A stretch of 62,699 nucleotides of DNA from CAZCFB01 sp964511535. Its GTDB lineage: Bacteria > Myxococcota_A > Polyangia > GCA-2747355 > CAZCFB01. Numbering within the stretch: the stretch's first letter is position 1; the number at the start of each line of letters is the position of its first letter. Of this stretch, positions 16,559 to 25,829 are shown piece after piece. The notes under the pieces were generated by a model, which was given only the letters and a program-made list of their open reading frames with translations, was not told the DNA's origin and searched no databases. The stretch spans positions 1-62,699 of the forward strand of contig CAZEFW010000034.1 of NCBI GenBank assembly GCA_964511535.1, read 5' to 3'. The position numbers and the translations under genes were made by a program.

Positions 16559-18019
16559 CTATTTGATCAGCAGCTCCACCCAGTACGGCGTCTGCCCGTT
16601 GCACACGATGACGCCCACGGCGAGGTGGGACCAGGCGGGGTCCAGCCGGTTGTCTCGGTGGGAGGGTGACTCCATCAGGGCGGTGTGCAGCAGCTGGGGA
16701 GACTGGTAGCCCCGGGCGATGTTCTGGCTCACCGCGTTGTGCTTGACCCCGGCCTTGTTCAGCCGGTCCCACGGCCCTTCGCCCTCGGGGGACTTGTGGG
16801 CGTAGTAGCCCCGGTCGCACATGTCCTGGGCGTGGGCGCGCGCCACGGCCACGGCCTTGCTGTAGCACGACAGCGGTCCGGCCCCGCGCTTGGCCCGCTC
16901 CATGTTCAGCAGGTGCAGCACAAGGTCCTCGGCGGCGTTGCCGCAGCCTCCCTGCTGCTGCGGCGGCGCCGACGGGTAGCCGCCCGAGCTGGTGTAGCCC
17001 CCGGCCGGGTTGCTGGCGTTGAAGCACACGTTGCCCCGGCTGCCGGCCGCGGTGCATCGCTCGCCGCCGTCGCACGCCGGGTCATTGCCGCCCGGGGATG
17101 AGCACCGCTCCATGCAGTACTTGCCCACCAGCTTCTTGGACGCGTAGACCGGCACGCAGGTCAGGCCAGCCCGGCACGCCTCGGTGGCGCAGCTCTTGCC
17201 CTCGGCCGCCGAGCCGGTGCCGCCAGGGGTTGAGCCCCCACCCTGGGGCGGGGAAGACCCCTGCCCCGGCACGGACACGTCGCCGCCGCCGTTCTGGAAG
17301 ATCCAGAGCTTGAAGTAATCTACCCGGATGTCGGTGCCGCCCCGGCCACACACGCCCGACTTGGTGGAGTGCACACCGGCGACAACCTCCTGGCCGCCCT
17401 GCTCGGTGAAGCTGGGCCCGCCGCTGTCGCCGTTGCACACGCTGCCCTTGCCCTCGAAGGACAGGGTGCGCGAGGTGAGCAGCGAGATGCGGTTTTGCGC
17501 CATGCGCTTGGTGCCGTAGTCGTCAGCGTCCTGCGCCGTCTTGCCGTAGCCCACCAGGGTGATCTCCTGGCCCGAGCTGAGCTGCGCCGTGCCGATGGGC
17601 GAGGGGTCCACCCCGATGACCGAGCGCTCCAGTATCACCAGCGCGATGTCGTAGTACTTCGGGCTGGTCTTGTACTTGTGGTGCGGGATGTTGAGGATCC
17701 CGCGGTACGCCTTGCCGCCCACGCCGAAGTAGGTGCTGCCCGACTTGATGCAGTGCGCCGCCGTGAGCACGGTGCGACGCCCGATGAGCGTGGCGCTGCA
17801 GTTGGACCCGCCGCTGCGCAGCATACCCACGCTGGGATGACCCGGGTCGGGCTCGCCGTCGGTGATGAAGGGCGACAGGGACGCGCCGCCGCCGCGGTTG
17901 CCCTTGCTGGCTGGCCCGGAGCCGAGGCTGGAGCCGCCGATGGCTGTTGGGTCGCAGGCCACGGCGAGCAGGCCGGCGAGCATCAAGGCGAGGGGTGAGG
18001 TTCGCGGGGATCTGGTCAT
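16559..18019 (-). CDS. secreted trypsin-like protease fused to a CAP/SCP domain
   Basis: 486 residues with lipobox AVAC. Residues about 50-255 are an S1 trypsin domain with a complete triad: TAAHC, DIALVIL and NGDSGGP. A Gly/Ser/Pro linker and a Cys-rich segment (CATEACRAGLTC, CSSPGGNDPACDGGERC) follow. Residues about 365-486 are a CAP (SCP/PR-1) domain with LLNMERAKRGAGPLSC, AHAQDM, GYYAHKS and SQNIARG. Each domain is widespread, but the two in one chain are unusual. It probably acts outside the cell. The ATG at 18019 is preferred over 18043 because it directly starts the signal peptide. Confidence 0.85.
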   Translation of the reverse strand: MTRSPRTSPLALMLAGLLAVACDPTAIGGSSLGSGPASKGNRGGGASLSPFITDGEPDPGHPSVGMLRSGGSNCSATLIGRRTVLTAAHCIKSGSTYFGVGGKAYRGILNIPHHKYKTSPKYYDIALVILERSVIGVDPSPIGTAQLSSGQEITLVGYGKTAQDADDYGTKRMAQNRISLLTSRTLSFEGKGSVCNGDSGGPSFTEQGGQEVVAGVHSTKSGVCGRGGTDIRVDYFKLWIFQNGGGDVSVPGQGSSPPQGGGSTPGGTGSAAEGKSCATEACRAGLTCVPVYASKKLVGKYCMERCSSPGGNDPACDGGERCTAAGSRGNVCFNASNPAGGYTSSGGYPSAPPQQQGGCGNAAEDLVLHLLNMERAKRGAGPLSCYSKAVAVARAHAQDMCDRGYYAHKSPEGEGPWDRLNKAGVKHNAVSQNIARGYQSPQLLHTALMESPSHRDNRLDPAWSHLAVGVIVCNGQTPYWVELLIK

Positions 18020-18168
18020 GCATCCCCAAAAAGCATCTTCCATGCCACGAAATCCGGCCCAACGATTTCAAATAGTTATGTTCCCATGCTGCAGAAACTG
18101 ACCGGGGGATCCCCATCCATTTGGGGGCGACCGCCCCCCGGCGTCCAACCTTCACCCGGGGCTCACCC

Positions 18169-19749
18169 TCAGGGGAAAAAGATGGTGCCGCGCACGTCGC
18201 CACCGTTGGTCCAGGAATGCTCCCAGGCCACCAGACAGCCCAGGGAGTCGCACGCCGCCGCGGGGGCCCATTGACTCGAGCCGGAGGTCGTGAACTGGAT
18301 GGGGTTCTTGTCCAGCGGGTAGCCCCCCGCCGAGAGCCGCGCGCCGTAGATGTCCATCTGCGCGCCGTTGAGTCGCTGCCACACCACCACGAAACGTTTG
18401 CCCGAGGTGGTCACGAAGGGCCTGGTCTGGTAGGCGCTGACCTTGGAGATGACGTAGCCGTTGGTATCGAGCAACTTGCCGGACGTGGTGACCCGCGCGC
18501 CGTAGATGCCCTGGGCCTTGCTTCGATAGTCCCCCCATGTGACCACGAAGGTGCCCCCCAGGGTCGCCACGGTGGGGCGCCATTTCGAGTCCGCTATTCC
18601 GATTCCGGAGATCTTGAACCCCGCCTTGTCCAGCAGCTTGCCCGCGGTGCTCACTCTGGCCCCCCAGATGCTGTACTTGTAGCCGTACGCGTTCATCCAC
18701 ACCACCAGGCAGGTGGTCCCGTCGCAGGCAGCGGATGGGTAGCGGTTGTCCCCCGCCGCCGCGCTCACCTTGATGTCCGCGCCGTTGAGCATGGCCCCCG
18801 ACGAGCTGACCCGCGCCATGTAGATGGTCCAGTACTTCTTGGTGCTCGTGGCCTTGGACCAGAACACCTGGAAGTCTCCGGCCGCGGCCGTGACCCATGT
18901 GCTGTACAGGTAGCCGGTGAGCTTGCTCACCCTGAAGCCGGCCTTGACCACCGCGCCCGACGGGTTGACCAAGGCGGCCGTGATCTTCTCGTTGTAGGGG
19001 GGCTTGTCCGCCCAGGCCACCAGGGTGTTTTTGCCATCGAAGGCGGCGTGGGGCGGTCGCCGGTATGTGCTTGAGTACCCCAGCTTGATCTTGCCCCCGG
19101 TCACCTTGCCCTGGGTCGTCACGCGGGCAGCCTCCACATGGTACAGGGCGTAGCTGCTGGTGCGCACCCAGTAGGGCATCAAGAAGCCGTTGCCGGTGTA
19201 CACGGGCGCCGGGCGGGCGCTCTGGGGCGTGGTCTTGGCCAGGGAGATGCCGTTGGGCACCACCACCTTGTAGCAGCCGCTCAGATCCCAGGCGCACGCC
19301 TTGGTGCAGGCCAGCGTGCCGCCGGTCTTCTTGAACGACAGGCAGGTCTTGCCTGACAGCAGCTTGCCGTCGCACGCCTCGTTCGGGTCGAGCTTGCCGT
19401 TGCCGCACTTGGACATGTCCGGCGGCGGCTTGATGTCCGGCGGCGGCTTGGTGTCGGGCGGCGGCTTGATATCGGGCGGCGGGAGCGGCCCATCCGCGGG
19501 CTTGATGGGACCATCCTTCGGCAGCCCCGGCCCGTCCGTGGGCTTGACCGTGCCGTCAGGCGCGGGCATGTGCAGGTCCGGGCGAAAACCGTCGGGCAGG
19601 TCACCCTGCGCCAGGTCACGCCCGCCGGCCTCCTTGCCCGGACCATCGCCCGGAGTCGCTCCGCCGTCGGCGCCGGACCGCGTCAGGTCATGGGGGCATG
19701 CCGCCAGGAGGAACATGGCGGCCATCATTGAAAGGCACTGCCGAAACAT
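18169..19749 (-). CDS. large secreted lipoprotein with PPPD-repeat linker and propeller-like repeats
   Basis: 526 residues with lipobox LLAAC. The linker includes the tandem motif PPPDIK/PPPDTK (about residues 85-115), then a Cys module (CGNGKLDPNEACDG, a MYXO-type DPNEACDDG motif) and at least five repeats with the core GxxCLVVWxxxY.....IxGARVSTxGKLLD, about 50 residues each. These repeats resemble beta-propeller blades found in other myxobacterial lipoproteins. Function unknown. The DNA of the linker is a short tandem repeat and could be length-variable. Confidence 0.8.
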   Translation of the reverse strand: MFRQCLSMMAAMFLLAACPHDLTRSGADGGATPGDGPGKEAGGRDLAQGDLPDGFRPDLHMPAPDGTVKPTDGPGLPKDGPIKPADGPLPPPDIKPPPDTKPPPDIKPPPDMSKCGNGKLDPNEACDGKLLSGKTCLSFKKTGGTLACTKACAWDLSGCYKVVVPNGISLAKTTPQSARPAPVYTGNGFLMPYWVRTSSYALYHVEAARVTTQGKVTGGKIKLGYSSTYRRPPHAAFDGKNTLVAWADKPPYNEKITAALVNPSGAVVKAGFRVSKLTGYLYSTWVTAAAGDFQVFWSKATSTKKYWTIYMARVSSSGAMLNGADIKVSAAAGDNRYPSAACDGTTCLVVWMNAYGYKYSIWGARVSTAGKLLDKAGFKISGIGIADSKWRPTVATLGGTFVVTWGDYRSKAQGIYGARVTTSGKLLDTNGYVISKVSAYQTRPFVTTSGKRFVVVWQRLNGAQMDIYGARLSAGGYPLDKNPIQFTTSGSSQWAPAAACDSLGCLVAWEHSWTNGGDVRGTIFFP

Positions 19750-19805
19750 CCGGACACCATTCTACCTCACGAGCCTACCCGGGGTCTCTCTGCTAGATTC
19801 TTCCC

Positions 19806-20483
19806 ATGAAACTTGCCCTGATCTGTGCGCTGGCCCTGACCCTTTGCCTGCAAACGGCCTGCTCCGACGACGACCTGGCCGCCGCGGACGCCGGCACCGG
19901 CTCCGCTGACATGAACGTCGCGGACAGCGGGAGCGGGAGCGACAGCGCCCCGTCGCCCGACCGGAGCGCCGGTCCGGACGGGGCATCCGCCTGCTCTCCG
20001 CCTCCGGCCAAGGGCAGCTTCTTCGCCCTGAGCGCAAAGCTCGGCGGCAAAGAACGCAAGCTCTGCAACTACCGCGGCAAGGTGCTGCTGGTGGTCAACA
20101 TCGCGGCCAAGTGCGGGTTCACGCCCCAGCTGGGCGACCTGGCCAAGCTGCAGAGCACCCACAGCGCCAAGACCTTCGAGGTGCTCGGCTTCTACTGCAA
20201 CCAGTTCGCCAACCAGGGCGGCACGCAAAAGGAGCAGGACTCCTGCGAGCAGAAGTACGGCGTCAACTTCGACACCTTCGACACCCTCAACGTCAACGCG
20301 CCCGGCGAGCACGCGGTGTTCAGCTGGCTCAAGGCCCAGCCCGGCGGCGGCGGCGCGGTGACCTGGAACTTCGAAAAGTGGCTGATCGGCAAGGACGGCA
20401 AGCTCATCGCCCACTGGGGCACGGGCACCAAGCCGGACGACACCAAGATCACCACCGCCATCAAGGCCGCCCTGGCCCAATAA
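19806..20483 (+). CDS. glutathione peroxidase family lipoprotein
   Basis: 225 residues with a lipobox (LQTAC) and a Ser/Asp-rich linker to about residue 65, then a full GPx domain. The catalytic site is VNIAAKCGFTPQ (Cys103 where animal GPx has selenocysteine), with CNQFANQGG supplying the Gln and TWNFEKWLI supplying the Trp. Members reduce hydroperoxides, usually with thioredoxin in bacteria. Export with a lipid anchor is unusual: the normal GPx is cytosolic, so its electron donor outside the membrane is an open question. A nearby TlpA-like protein (8453-9714) could serve, but that is inference. It ends in the first of two tandem hairpins. Confidence 0.9.
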   Translation: MKLALICALALTLCLQTACSDDDLAAADAGTGSADMNVADSGSGSDSAPSPDRSAGPDGASACSPPPAKGSFFALSAKLGGKERKLCNYRGKVLLVVNIAAKCGFTPQLGDLAKLQSTHSAKTFEVLGFYCNQFANQGGTQKEQDSCEQKYGVNFDTFDTLNVNAPGEHAVFSWLKAQPGGGGAVTWNFEKWLIGKDGKLIAHWGTGTKPDDTKITTAIKAALAQ

Positions 20484-20533
20484 AATGTCATATGGTGGGG
20501 TCAGACCCCCCTACTTGACATTTTATTGGGCCA
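20473..20533. repeat. hairpin repeat copy 1 (18-bp arms, GGGGTCAGACCCC core)
   Basis: An 18-bp perfect inverted repeat (20473-20490 and 20516-20533) encloses the core TGGTGGGGTCAGACCCCCCTA. The left arm includes the last codons and the TAA of the GPx gene. A second copy follows at 20552-20594. The pair lies between convergent genes, so it could act as a bidirectional terminator or be REP-like DNA. Confidence 0.7.
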
Positions 20534-20551
20534 CCTTCCCGGCCGCGAGAA

Positions 20552-20594
20552 AAAGTGTCAAGTGGTGGGGTCAGACCCCCCTACTTGACACTTT
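20552..20594. repeat. hairpin repeat copy 2 (11-bp arms, same core)
   Basis: Arms AAAGTGTCAAG and CTTGACACTTT (20552-20562 and 20584-20594) flank the same GGTGGGGTCAGACCCCCCTA core as copy 1. Where copy 1 pairs A with T (AAATGTCA/TGACATTT) copy 2 pairs G with C (AAGTGTCA/TGACACTT), a compensatory change. This supports selection for the stem itself. Confidence 0.68.
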
Positions 20595-20610
20595 AATTGG
20601 CGGTTGAGAA

Positions 20611-22578
20611 CTACCTGCTCGGCCGGGCGGCCCAGTGCAGGTACTCCTCCAGGTTGGTGTAGCCGTCGTTGTCCAGGTCGCCGTTGTTGTCGGCCTTGGT
20701 CGGGTTGGTGCCGTGGGTCTGCTCCCAGGCGTCGGGCATGCCGTCAGCGTCGCTGTCCTTGACGGCAGAGCCCGCGTTGAGCGAACCGTAGCTGCTCTGC
20801 TTGTTGAGAAGCTTCCCCTTGTTGTTCTTGACGTCGCTGACCACCTTGTTGTCCGCCGCGTCGCGGCTCCACGGCCGCGCGCCGCCCCAGGCCAGCACCT
20901 GCTGCAGGGCCACGCTGGCGGAGTGGGTGGTGGTGGCCTTGAAGGTGTATGGGTTGGAGCTCTTGCTGAAGGTGCCCTGGACCATGGACGAGCCGTAATC
21001 CTTGCCGCTCAGCGTCCCGTTCTTGGTCTTGTCCATCAGGTTGCCCATGGCGTACAGCTTGACCTTGTTGTCCTTGTTCGGCTTGAACAGCACCTGGCTC
21101 TTGGACGACGGCCCGAGCACGCCGAAGTTGCCCACGTAGTTGATGCGCGACTCGCTGGACTTGCCCGACGTGTAGCCCATCTCGGGGCAGTTGTAGATCA
21201 CGTTGTTGCGGATGTCGGCGCGCACTTTCTGGCTGCTCGAGTAGCTGCCCACCGCCGGGTTGCGGTTGCCGTTGTGGGCGTACAGGTTGTGGTGCAGGGA
21301 GATGTTCATGCTCCCCGACGACGGCTTGTACAGCCCGCCCATGCTGTGCATCTTGGAGCCGCCCGGCTTGTACTTCGACTCGCACTGGCCGTGCCACAGC
21401 CCGGTCTGGGCCAGCCCCTCGGTCATGAAGCTGTACTGAACCGTGACATCCTCGAAGCTGCCCGAGGCGGAGAGGTTTTCGTCCACCCCCCAGGACGCCG
21501 AGACATGGTCCACGATGACGCGGTTGCCGCTGACGGTCAGCGCGTCCTCGGTGTAGCTGCCCCCGCCGCTGTTGCCCGAGCACTTCTTGATCTTCAGGTC
21601 GCCAGGGCGGAAGCGCAGGTGCCGAACGATGACGTCGTTGGCCGCGATCTGCACCTGGTAGCCGCGGATCATGATCCCGTCGCCGGGCGCGGTCTGCCCG
21701 GCCAGGGTCAGGCGGCTCTGCTTGAACGACAGCGGCTTGTTCAGGGTGATGATCCCCGCCACGTTGAACACCACCGTGCGCGGCCCCTTCTGCGTGTCCG
21801 CGCAGTGGCGCAGGCTGCCCGCCCCCGAGTCGTTGAGGTTGGTCACCCGGCACACGTCGCCCCCGCGGCCGCCCAGCGCGTACATCCCCTCACCCTCGGC
21901 GCCGGGGAACGCCGGGCACTTGCCGCCCGCCTTGCAGTTGGCAGGCGGCGCGCCGCAGTAGCCCTTGACGCACGCCATGCCCACGGGGCACTTGCCGCTG
22001 CACGAAAACGTCCCGCCGCAGCCGTCCGGGTGATTGCCGCCGCAGTGCAGCAGCGCCGAGGCGCAGGTCCTCGGTACGCAGCCGCGCGGCTTGCCGCCGC
22101 ACACGCAGTAGTCGGACTGGTGCCCGGAGCCTGGCACGCAGGTCAGCTTCGGCTTGCTCTTGTCGGCCTGGCACTTTCCGGTGACGTCCTCCCACACCTC
22201 CAGGCAGCCCATGCCCGCGGCCTTGCACACCTTGAGGCAGCCGGCGCTGTCGGTGAACTTGGCCAGGCAGGTGGTCTTGGTCGCGCCGCACACCTGCCAG
22301 TTGGGGTGCTTGGCGATGCCCGAACAATCGGCCAGGGGCGGGGGTTTGCCGCTGTCGTTGTTGGGGTTCGAGCCCTTGTCCTTTTTGGGTGGGGAGCCCG
22401 TGTCCTTGCCAGGCGCGCCTCCGGTGTCCTGCTTGGCGCCTGCTTCCCGGGGGCCGATATCGAGGGTATTGCCCCCGACGCTGTCGCCCGGCGCGGCGTC
22501 AGGCAGCGTCACCTCGCCCGCGCAGCCCGCCACCACCACACACAAGCAAGCAGCGCACAGGGTCCTCTGTATCCGCAT
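20611..22578 (-). CDS. secreted lipoprotein with PL1-type pectate lyase domain
   Basis: 655 residues with lipobox VVAGC, then Asp/Gly/Lys-rich spacers, then a Cys-rich region (about 70-215, with CSGKCPVGMACVKGYCG). The catalytic part begins at AFPGAEGEGMYALGGRGGDV, the usual opening of bacterial PL1 pectate lyase-like parallel beta-helix proteins, and continues through repeated beta-helix rungs (IVRHLRFRPGD, VIVDHVSASWGVDENLS, DVTVQYSFMTEGL, VRADIRNNVIYNCPEMGY). It probably cleaves a polyuronide outside the cell; the exact polymer is unknown. The C-terminus has a Ca-binding-like tail (DSDADGMPDAWE, NNGDLDNDGYTNLEEYL), an EF-hand/dockerin-type element. Confidence 0.87.
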   Translation of the reverse strand: MRIQRTLCAACLCVVVAGCAGEVTLPDAAPGDSVGGNTLDIGPREAGAKQDTGGAPGKDTGSPPKKDKGSNPNNDSGKPPPLADCSGIAKHPNWQVCGATKTTCLAKFTDSAGCLKVCKAAGMGCLEVWEDVTGKCQADKSKPKLTCVPGSGHQSDYCVCGGKPRGCVPRTCASALLHCGGNHPDGCGGTFSCSGKCPVGMACVKGYCGAPPANCKAGGKCPAFPGAEGEGMYALGGRGGDVCRVTNLNDSGAGSLRHCADTQKGPRTVVFNVAGIITLNKPLSFKQSRLTLAGQTAPGDGIMIRGYQVQIAANDVIVRHLRFRPGDLKIKKCSGNSGGGSYTEDALTVSGNRVIVDHVSASWGVDENLSASGSFEDVTVQYSFMTEGLAQTGLWHGQCESKYKPGGSKMHSMGGLYKPSSGSMNISLHHNLYAHNGNRNPAVGSYSSSQKVRADIRNNVIYNCPEMGYTSGKSSESRINYVGNFGVLGPSSKSQVLFKPNKDNKVKLYAMGNLMDKTKNGTLSGKDYGSSMVQGTFSKSSNPYTFKATTTHSASVALQQVLAWGGARPWSRDAADNKVVSDVKNNKGKLLNKQSSYGSLNAGSAVKDSDADGMPDAWEQTHGTNPTKADNNGDLDNDGYTNLEEYLHWAARPSR

Positions 22579-22611
22579 ATCAACGCTCCCGGAGCAGAAA
22601 TGACTACCTTC

Positions 22612-23904
22612 CTACTTTACATCCAGGGCCGCGAGACGGGTAGGAACGGACGGGAGTCGGCCGTCGCGCTGGGCTGCAAGAAGCGTATCGAGCACCGGGT
22701 AGATCTGCTGTTCGTCGGCGGAGATGAGCACCAGGTCCACGCCGGCGCGCAGGGCCCGCAGCACTGATGGACCGATCCCCCCCATGCCGCGCCAGGCCGG
22801 GATCATGCAGAAGTCGTCGGTGATCAGCGTGCCGGCGAAGCCCCACTGCTGCCGCAGCAGCCCCTGGATCACACGCCGCGACGAGGAGACCGGGTAGCGC
22901 GGATCCACACGGGTCAGCTTCACGTGCCCCAGCATGATCATGGCCGGCACCGCGGCGCTCACCTGGCGAAAGGGCAGCCAGTCGGAGCGCTCCAGCTGCT
23001 CCGGCGCGAGGTCCAGCCGGGCCTCGTACAGGTGGGTATCCTCGGCCACCCGGCCCAGCCCCGGGAAATGCTTCAGCGTGGGCCGCACCCCGTGGCGCCA
23101 GAGGGTGCGGCTGTACTCCTCGGCCACCCGGGCCACGCGCTCGGGGTTGTCCGAGATGGCGCGCTCGTTGATGGCGCTGTGCAGGTCGACGCCCGGGCTG
23201 CGTGGCAGGTCGAGCCCCAGGTCCACCACCGGCCCCAGGTTGGCCGTGACCCCCAGGTGGCGCAGCCAGCGCGCCTTTTGCGCCGCGTAGGCCCGCACAC
23301 GCGCCTCGTCCCCGGCGGCGGCCAGCGACGACAGCGGCGCTGGGGTGGGCAGCGGAGGAGACAGCCGCGAGACCGCGCCCCCTTCCTGGTCCGCGGTGAC
23401 CAGCAGCGGCGGCATCCCCCGCTGCCGGCGGATTTGTTGAAGCTCGGCCAGGTCGCGGCGCACCTGGTCCGCGGTGCGATGGCGGACGTTGCGCGCGGTG
23501 ATGAACACGCCGGCCACCGCGTCGCGGCTCACCAGCGCCTTCAGCTCGTCGAAGTCGCGGTACCCCACCACCAGCCGGGCTCCAGCCGGGGCCAGCTGTT
23601 CGGCTGGCGTGTGCAGCACCCGCCAGCGCAGCCACTGGTAGTCCGCCTCCTGCCCCACTGCCAGGGACACCGCGGCCAGGAGCAGAATCGCCCGGGCCGT
23701 GCAGACCAGCCGCGGAAGGATCCCCCTGGCCTGATCGATGCGGGCCAGCGCGCGAGGCGCTGCCCAGATCGCGGCCTGGCAAATGAGGTAGAGCAGCAGG
23801 TAGCGCACCTTGAAGCACAGCGGTGTGCGAAACAGCAGCGCCAGGGTCAACAGGCCCACCGGCAGGGCCCAGACAGCGAGCTTCCAGATGATTCGAGCAA
23901 ACAT
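22612..23904 (-). CDS. membrane-anchored glycoside hydrolase family 3 protein
   Basis: 430 residues. The first 85 or so contain two or three hydrophobic segments (LPVGLLTLALLF, YLLLYLICQAAIW, AILLLAAVSLAV) that anchor the protein. The GH3 (beta/alpha)8 domain follows: LLVTADQEGGAVSRL, ANLGPVVDLGLDLP, and KHFPGLGRVAEDTH with the KHFPG acid/base-loop motif of the NagZ group, ending with ITDDFCM containing the nucleophile Asp. It is probably a beta-N-acetylhexosaminidase-like enzyme acting on cell-wall or secreted glycans. It diverges from the Ser/Thr kinase gene. Confidence 0.85.
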   Translation of the reverse strand: MFARIIWKLAVWALPVGLLTLALLFRTPLCFKVRYLLLYLICQAAIWAAPRALARIDQARGILPRLVCTARAILLLAAVSLAVGQEADYQWLRWRVLHTPAEQLAPAGARLVVGYRDFDELKALVSRDAVAGVFITARNVRHRTADQVRRDLAELQQIRRQRGMPPLLVTADQEGGAVSRLSPPLPTPAPLSSLAAAGDEARVRAYAAQKARWLRHLGVTANLGPVVDLGLDLPRSPGVDLHSAINERAISDNPERVARVAEEYSRTLWRHGVRPTLKHFPGLGRVAEDTHLYEARLDLAPEQLERSDWLPFRQVSAAVPAMIMLGHVKLTRVDPRYPVSSSRRVIQGLLRQQWGFAGTLITDDFCMIPAWRGMGGIGPSVLRALRAGVDLVLISADEQQIYPVLDTLLAAQRDGRLPSVPTRLAALDVK

Positions 23905-24021
23905 GGTCCGGAATCATTGCAGGGGGTGTGCCACGATTCGGACAAATGATTACGATAACTTGTAGGGGATGTGGACAGTGTGCCGCACGCCCGTGGCAGC
24001 ACACCCACACCGGCGGCTGGC

Positions 24022-24049
24022 TTGCGCCGGGCAATTCCCTACTTATGCT
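24022..24049 (+). promoter_or_regulatory. possible promoter of the Ser/Thr kinase gene
   Basis: TTGCGC (24022-24027), a 16-bp spacer and TATGCT (24044-24049) resemble a sigma-70-type promoter 30 bp before the start. A short palindrome, CTATGGGCATAG (24048-24059), overlaps its downstream edge and might bind a regulator. Both are weak evidence. Confidence 0.35.
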
Positions 24050-24078
24050 ATGGGCATAGTCGGCAAAGGCAGACGCTC

Positions 24079-25829
24079 ATGACAGGCGAAAGAGAGGCGG
24101 CAGCGGGCGGTCAACCGACCGGCTCCAACATGGTGACCCTGCAGACGGGGTCCATGGTGGACCAGTACGAAATCACCGGGATCCTCGGCAAGGGCGGCAT
24201 GGGTACCGTGTACAGCGGGATCCAGCCGGTCATCGGCAAGAAGGTGGCCATCAAGGTGATCAACCGCGAGTTCTCGGGCAACCCCGAGGTGGTGGCGCGG
24301 TTCATCCAGGAGGCCCGGGCGGTCAACCAGGCACAGAGCAGGTACATCGTTGACATCTTTGCGTTCGGCGAGCTGGACGATGGGTGCCACTACTACGTGA
24401 TGGAGCGGGTCGAGGGCCACTCCCTCGAGGATCACCTGCGCGATCACGGCGGGCCGCTCCCGCTGGAGCAGTGCCTCGAGGTGATGCGCTGCGTGACCGC
24501 AGGCCTCGGCGCGGCCCACGAGATGGAGATCATCCACCGTGACCTGAAGCCGGCAAACATCCTGGTCCTGACCGGGGACAGCCAACGGCTGGAGGCGAAG
24601 ATCCTCGACTTCGGCATCGCCAAGATCATGGGTGAGCCGGGCGAGGCTGGCCCCATGACCCGCACCGGGGCGATCTTCGGCACGCCGGCCTACATGGCGC
24701 CGGAGCAGATCCGCGCCCGGCCCGTGGACGCGCGCACCGACATCTACGCCCTGGGCGTGATCATGTTCCAGCTCTTTACCGGGACGCTGCCCTTTTCGGC
24801 CGCCACTTACATCGATCTGGTCAACAAGCACCTGTACGAGGCGCCGCCCAACCTGGACGAGCTGCAGCCCGAGCTGCCGACTGCATACCGCGAGCTGGTG
24901 CTGCGGTGCCTGCAGAAGGAGCCGGACAACCGCCCTGCCACGGTGCAGGAGGTGGCCGCCGTGCTGCGGGATCCGGCGGCCATCGTCACGTTGCCTCCGC
25001 TGAGCATCACCGCGGAGCCGCCGCCGCCGCCGCCCACCATGCTGGCCCAGCCGCCGGCGCCGGAGCCGCGGCCGAAGCGGGGCGCGCTGTGGGTGGTGTT
25101 GGCTCTGTTGGGGGTCGGGGTGATCGCAGCGGCAGCCGTGCTGCTGACCCGGAACGATGGAGACCCGCGGCCCGCCGCAGCCGCAGCCGCCGAGCCCAGA
25201 ACCCCTCCCGCTGCTGCGCCCGCCCCCGCTCCCGAGCCCAAGCCCGAGCCCAAGCCCGAGCCCGAGCCCGAGCCCGAATCCGCGCCCGCGTCTACATCCA
25301 AGTTGAAGCGGAAAGGCAAAGGAAAGGACAGGCGCAAGGCCAAGCGCAGGGGCAAGTCAGCGGCCAAGCCCGTCGCGGCGCCCAAGCCCATCGCCGCTCC
25401 CGCTCCCGCTCCCGCTCCCGAGCCCGCGCCCGCGCCCGCCCCCCCCCCCCCGCCCCCCCCCCAACCCCCCCAAAACCCCCACCCCCCCCCCCCACCCGCG
25501 CCAACCCCCCCACCCAAAGCCNNNNNNNNNNGTTGGGGGGGGGGTTGTCCGCTGCGGCTGCCGGGGTGGTGACCCTGCCCCTTGGCGCGCCGGCGCCCGC
25601 CGCAGCCGCAGAGGCCGAGCCCGAGCCCGAGCCCGCGCCCGCGCCCGCCCCCGAACCCGCTCCTGCTCCCAAGCCCGCTCCCGCACCCGCGCCTGCCCCC
25701 GCTCCGAAGGCGCAGCCTTCGTCCACGTCCACGTTGAAGCCGAAGCCGAAGCCCAAACCCAAGCCCAAGACCAAGCCCAAACCCAAGCCCAAGCCCAAAG
25801 AGGAAGAGGATGTCCCCTTCGGTTTCTAG
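24079..25829 (+). CDS. membrane Ser/Thr protein kinase with Pro/Ala/Lys tail (interrupted by assembly gap)
   Basis: Eukaryotic-type kinase. The domain (about residues 29-295) has GKGGMG at 37-42, AIK with Lys59, HRDLKPAN with Asp155, DFG at 177-179, and GTPAYMAPEQ. A membrane helix (WVVLALLGVGVIAAAAVLL) follows near residue 345, then a long Pro/Ala/Glu/Lys tail. Ten Ns at 25522-25531 interrupt the tail, in low-quality poly-C/poly-G. The reading frame after the gap differs from that before it, and the post-gap part looks like a second copy of helix plus tail (see findings). It may therefore be one kinase with a duplicated tail, or two kinases collapsed by the assembler. The tail overlaps the outer-membrane gene by 20 bases. 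Confidence 0.8.
25522..25531. other. assembly gap (10 Ns)
   Basis: Ten Ns flanked by poly-C before (25441-25521) and poly-G after (25532-25545). This is the usual look of a scaffold join at low-quality contig ends. A true gap length of 2 modulo 3 would place the kinase tail in one frame. Confidence 0.98.
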
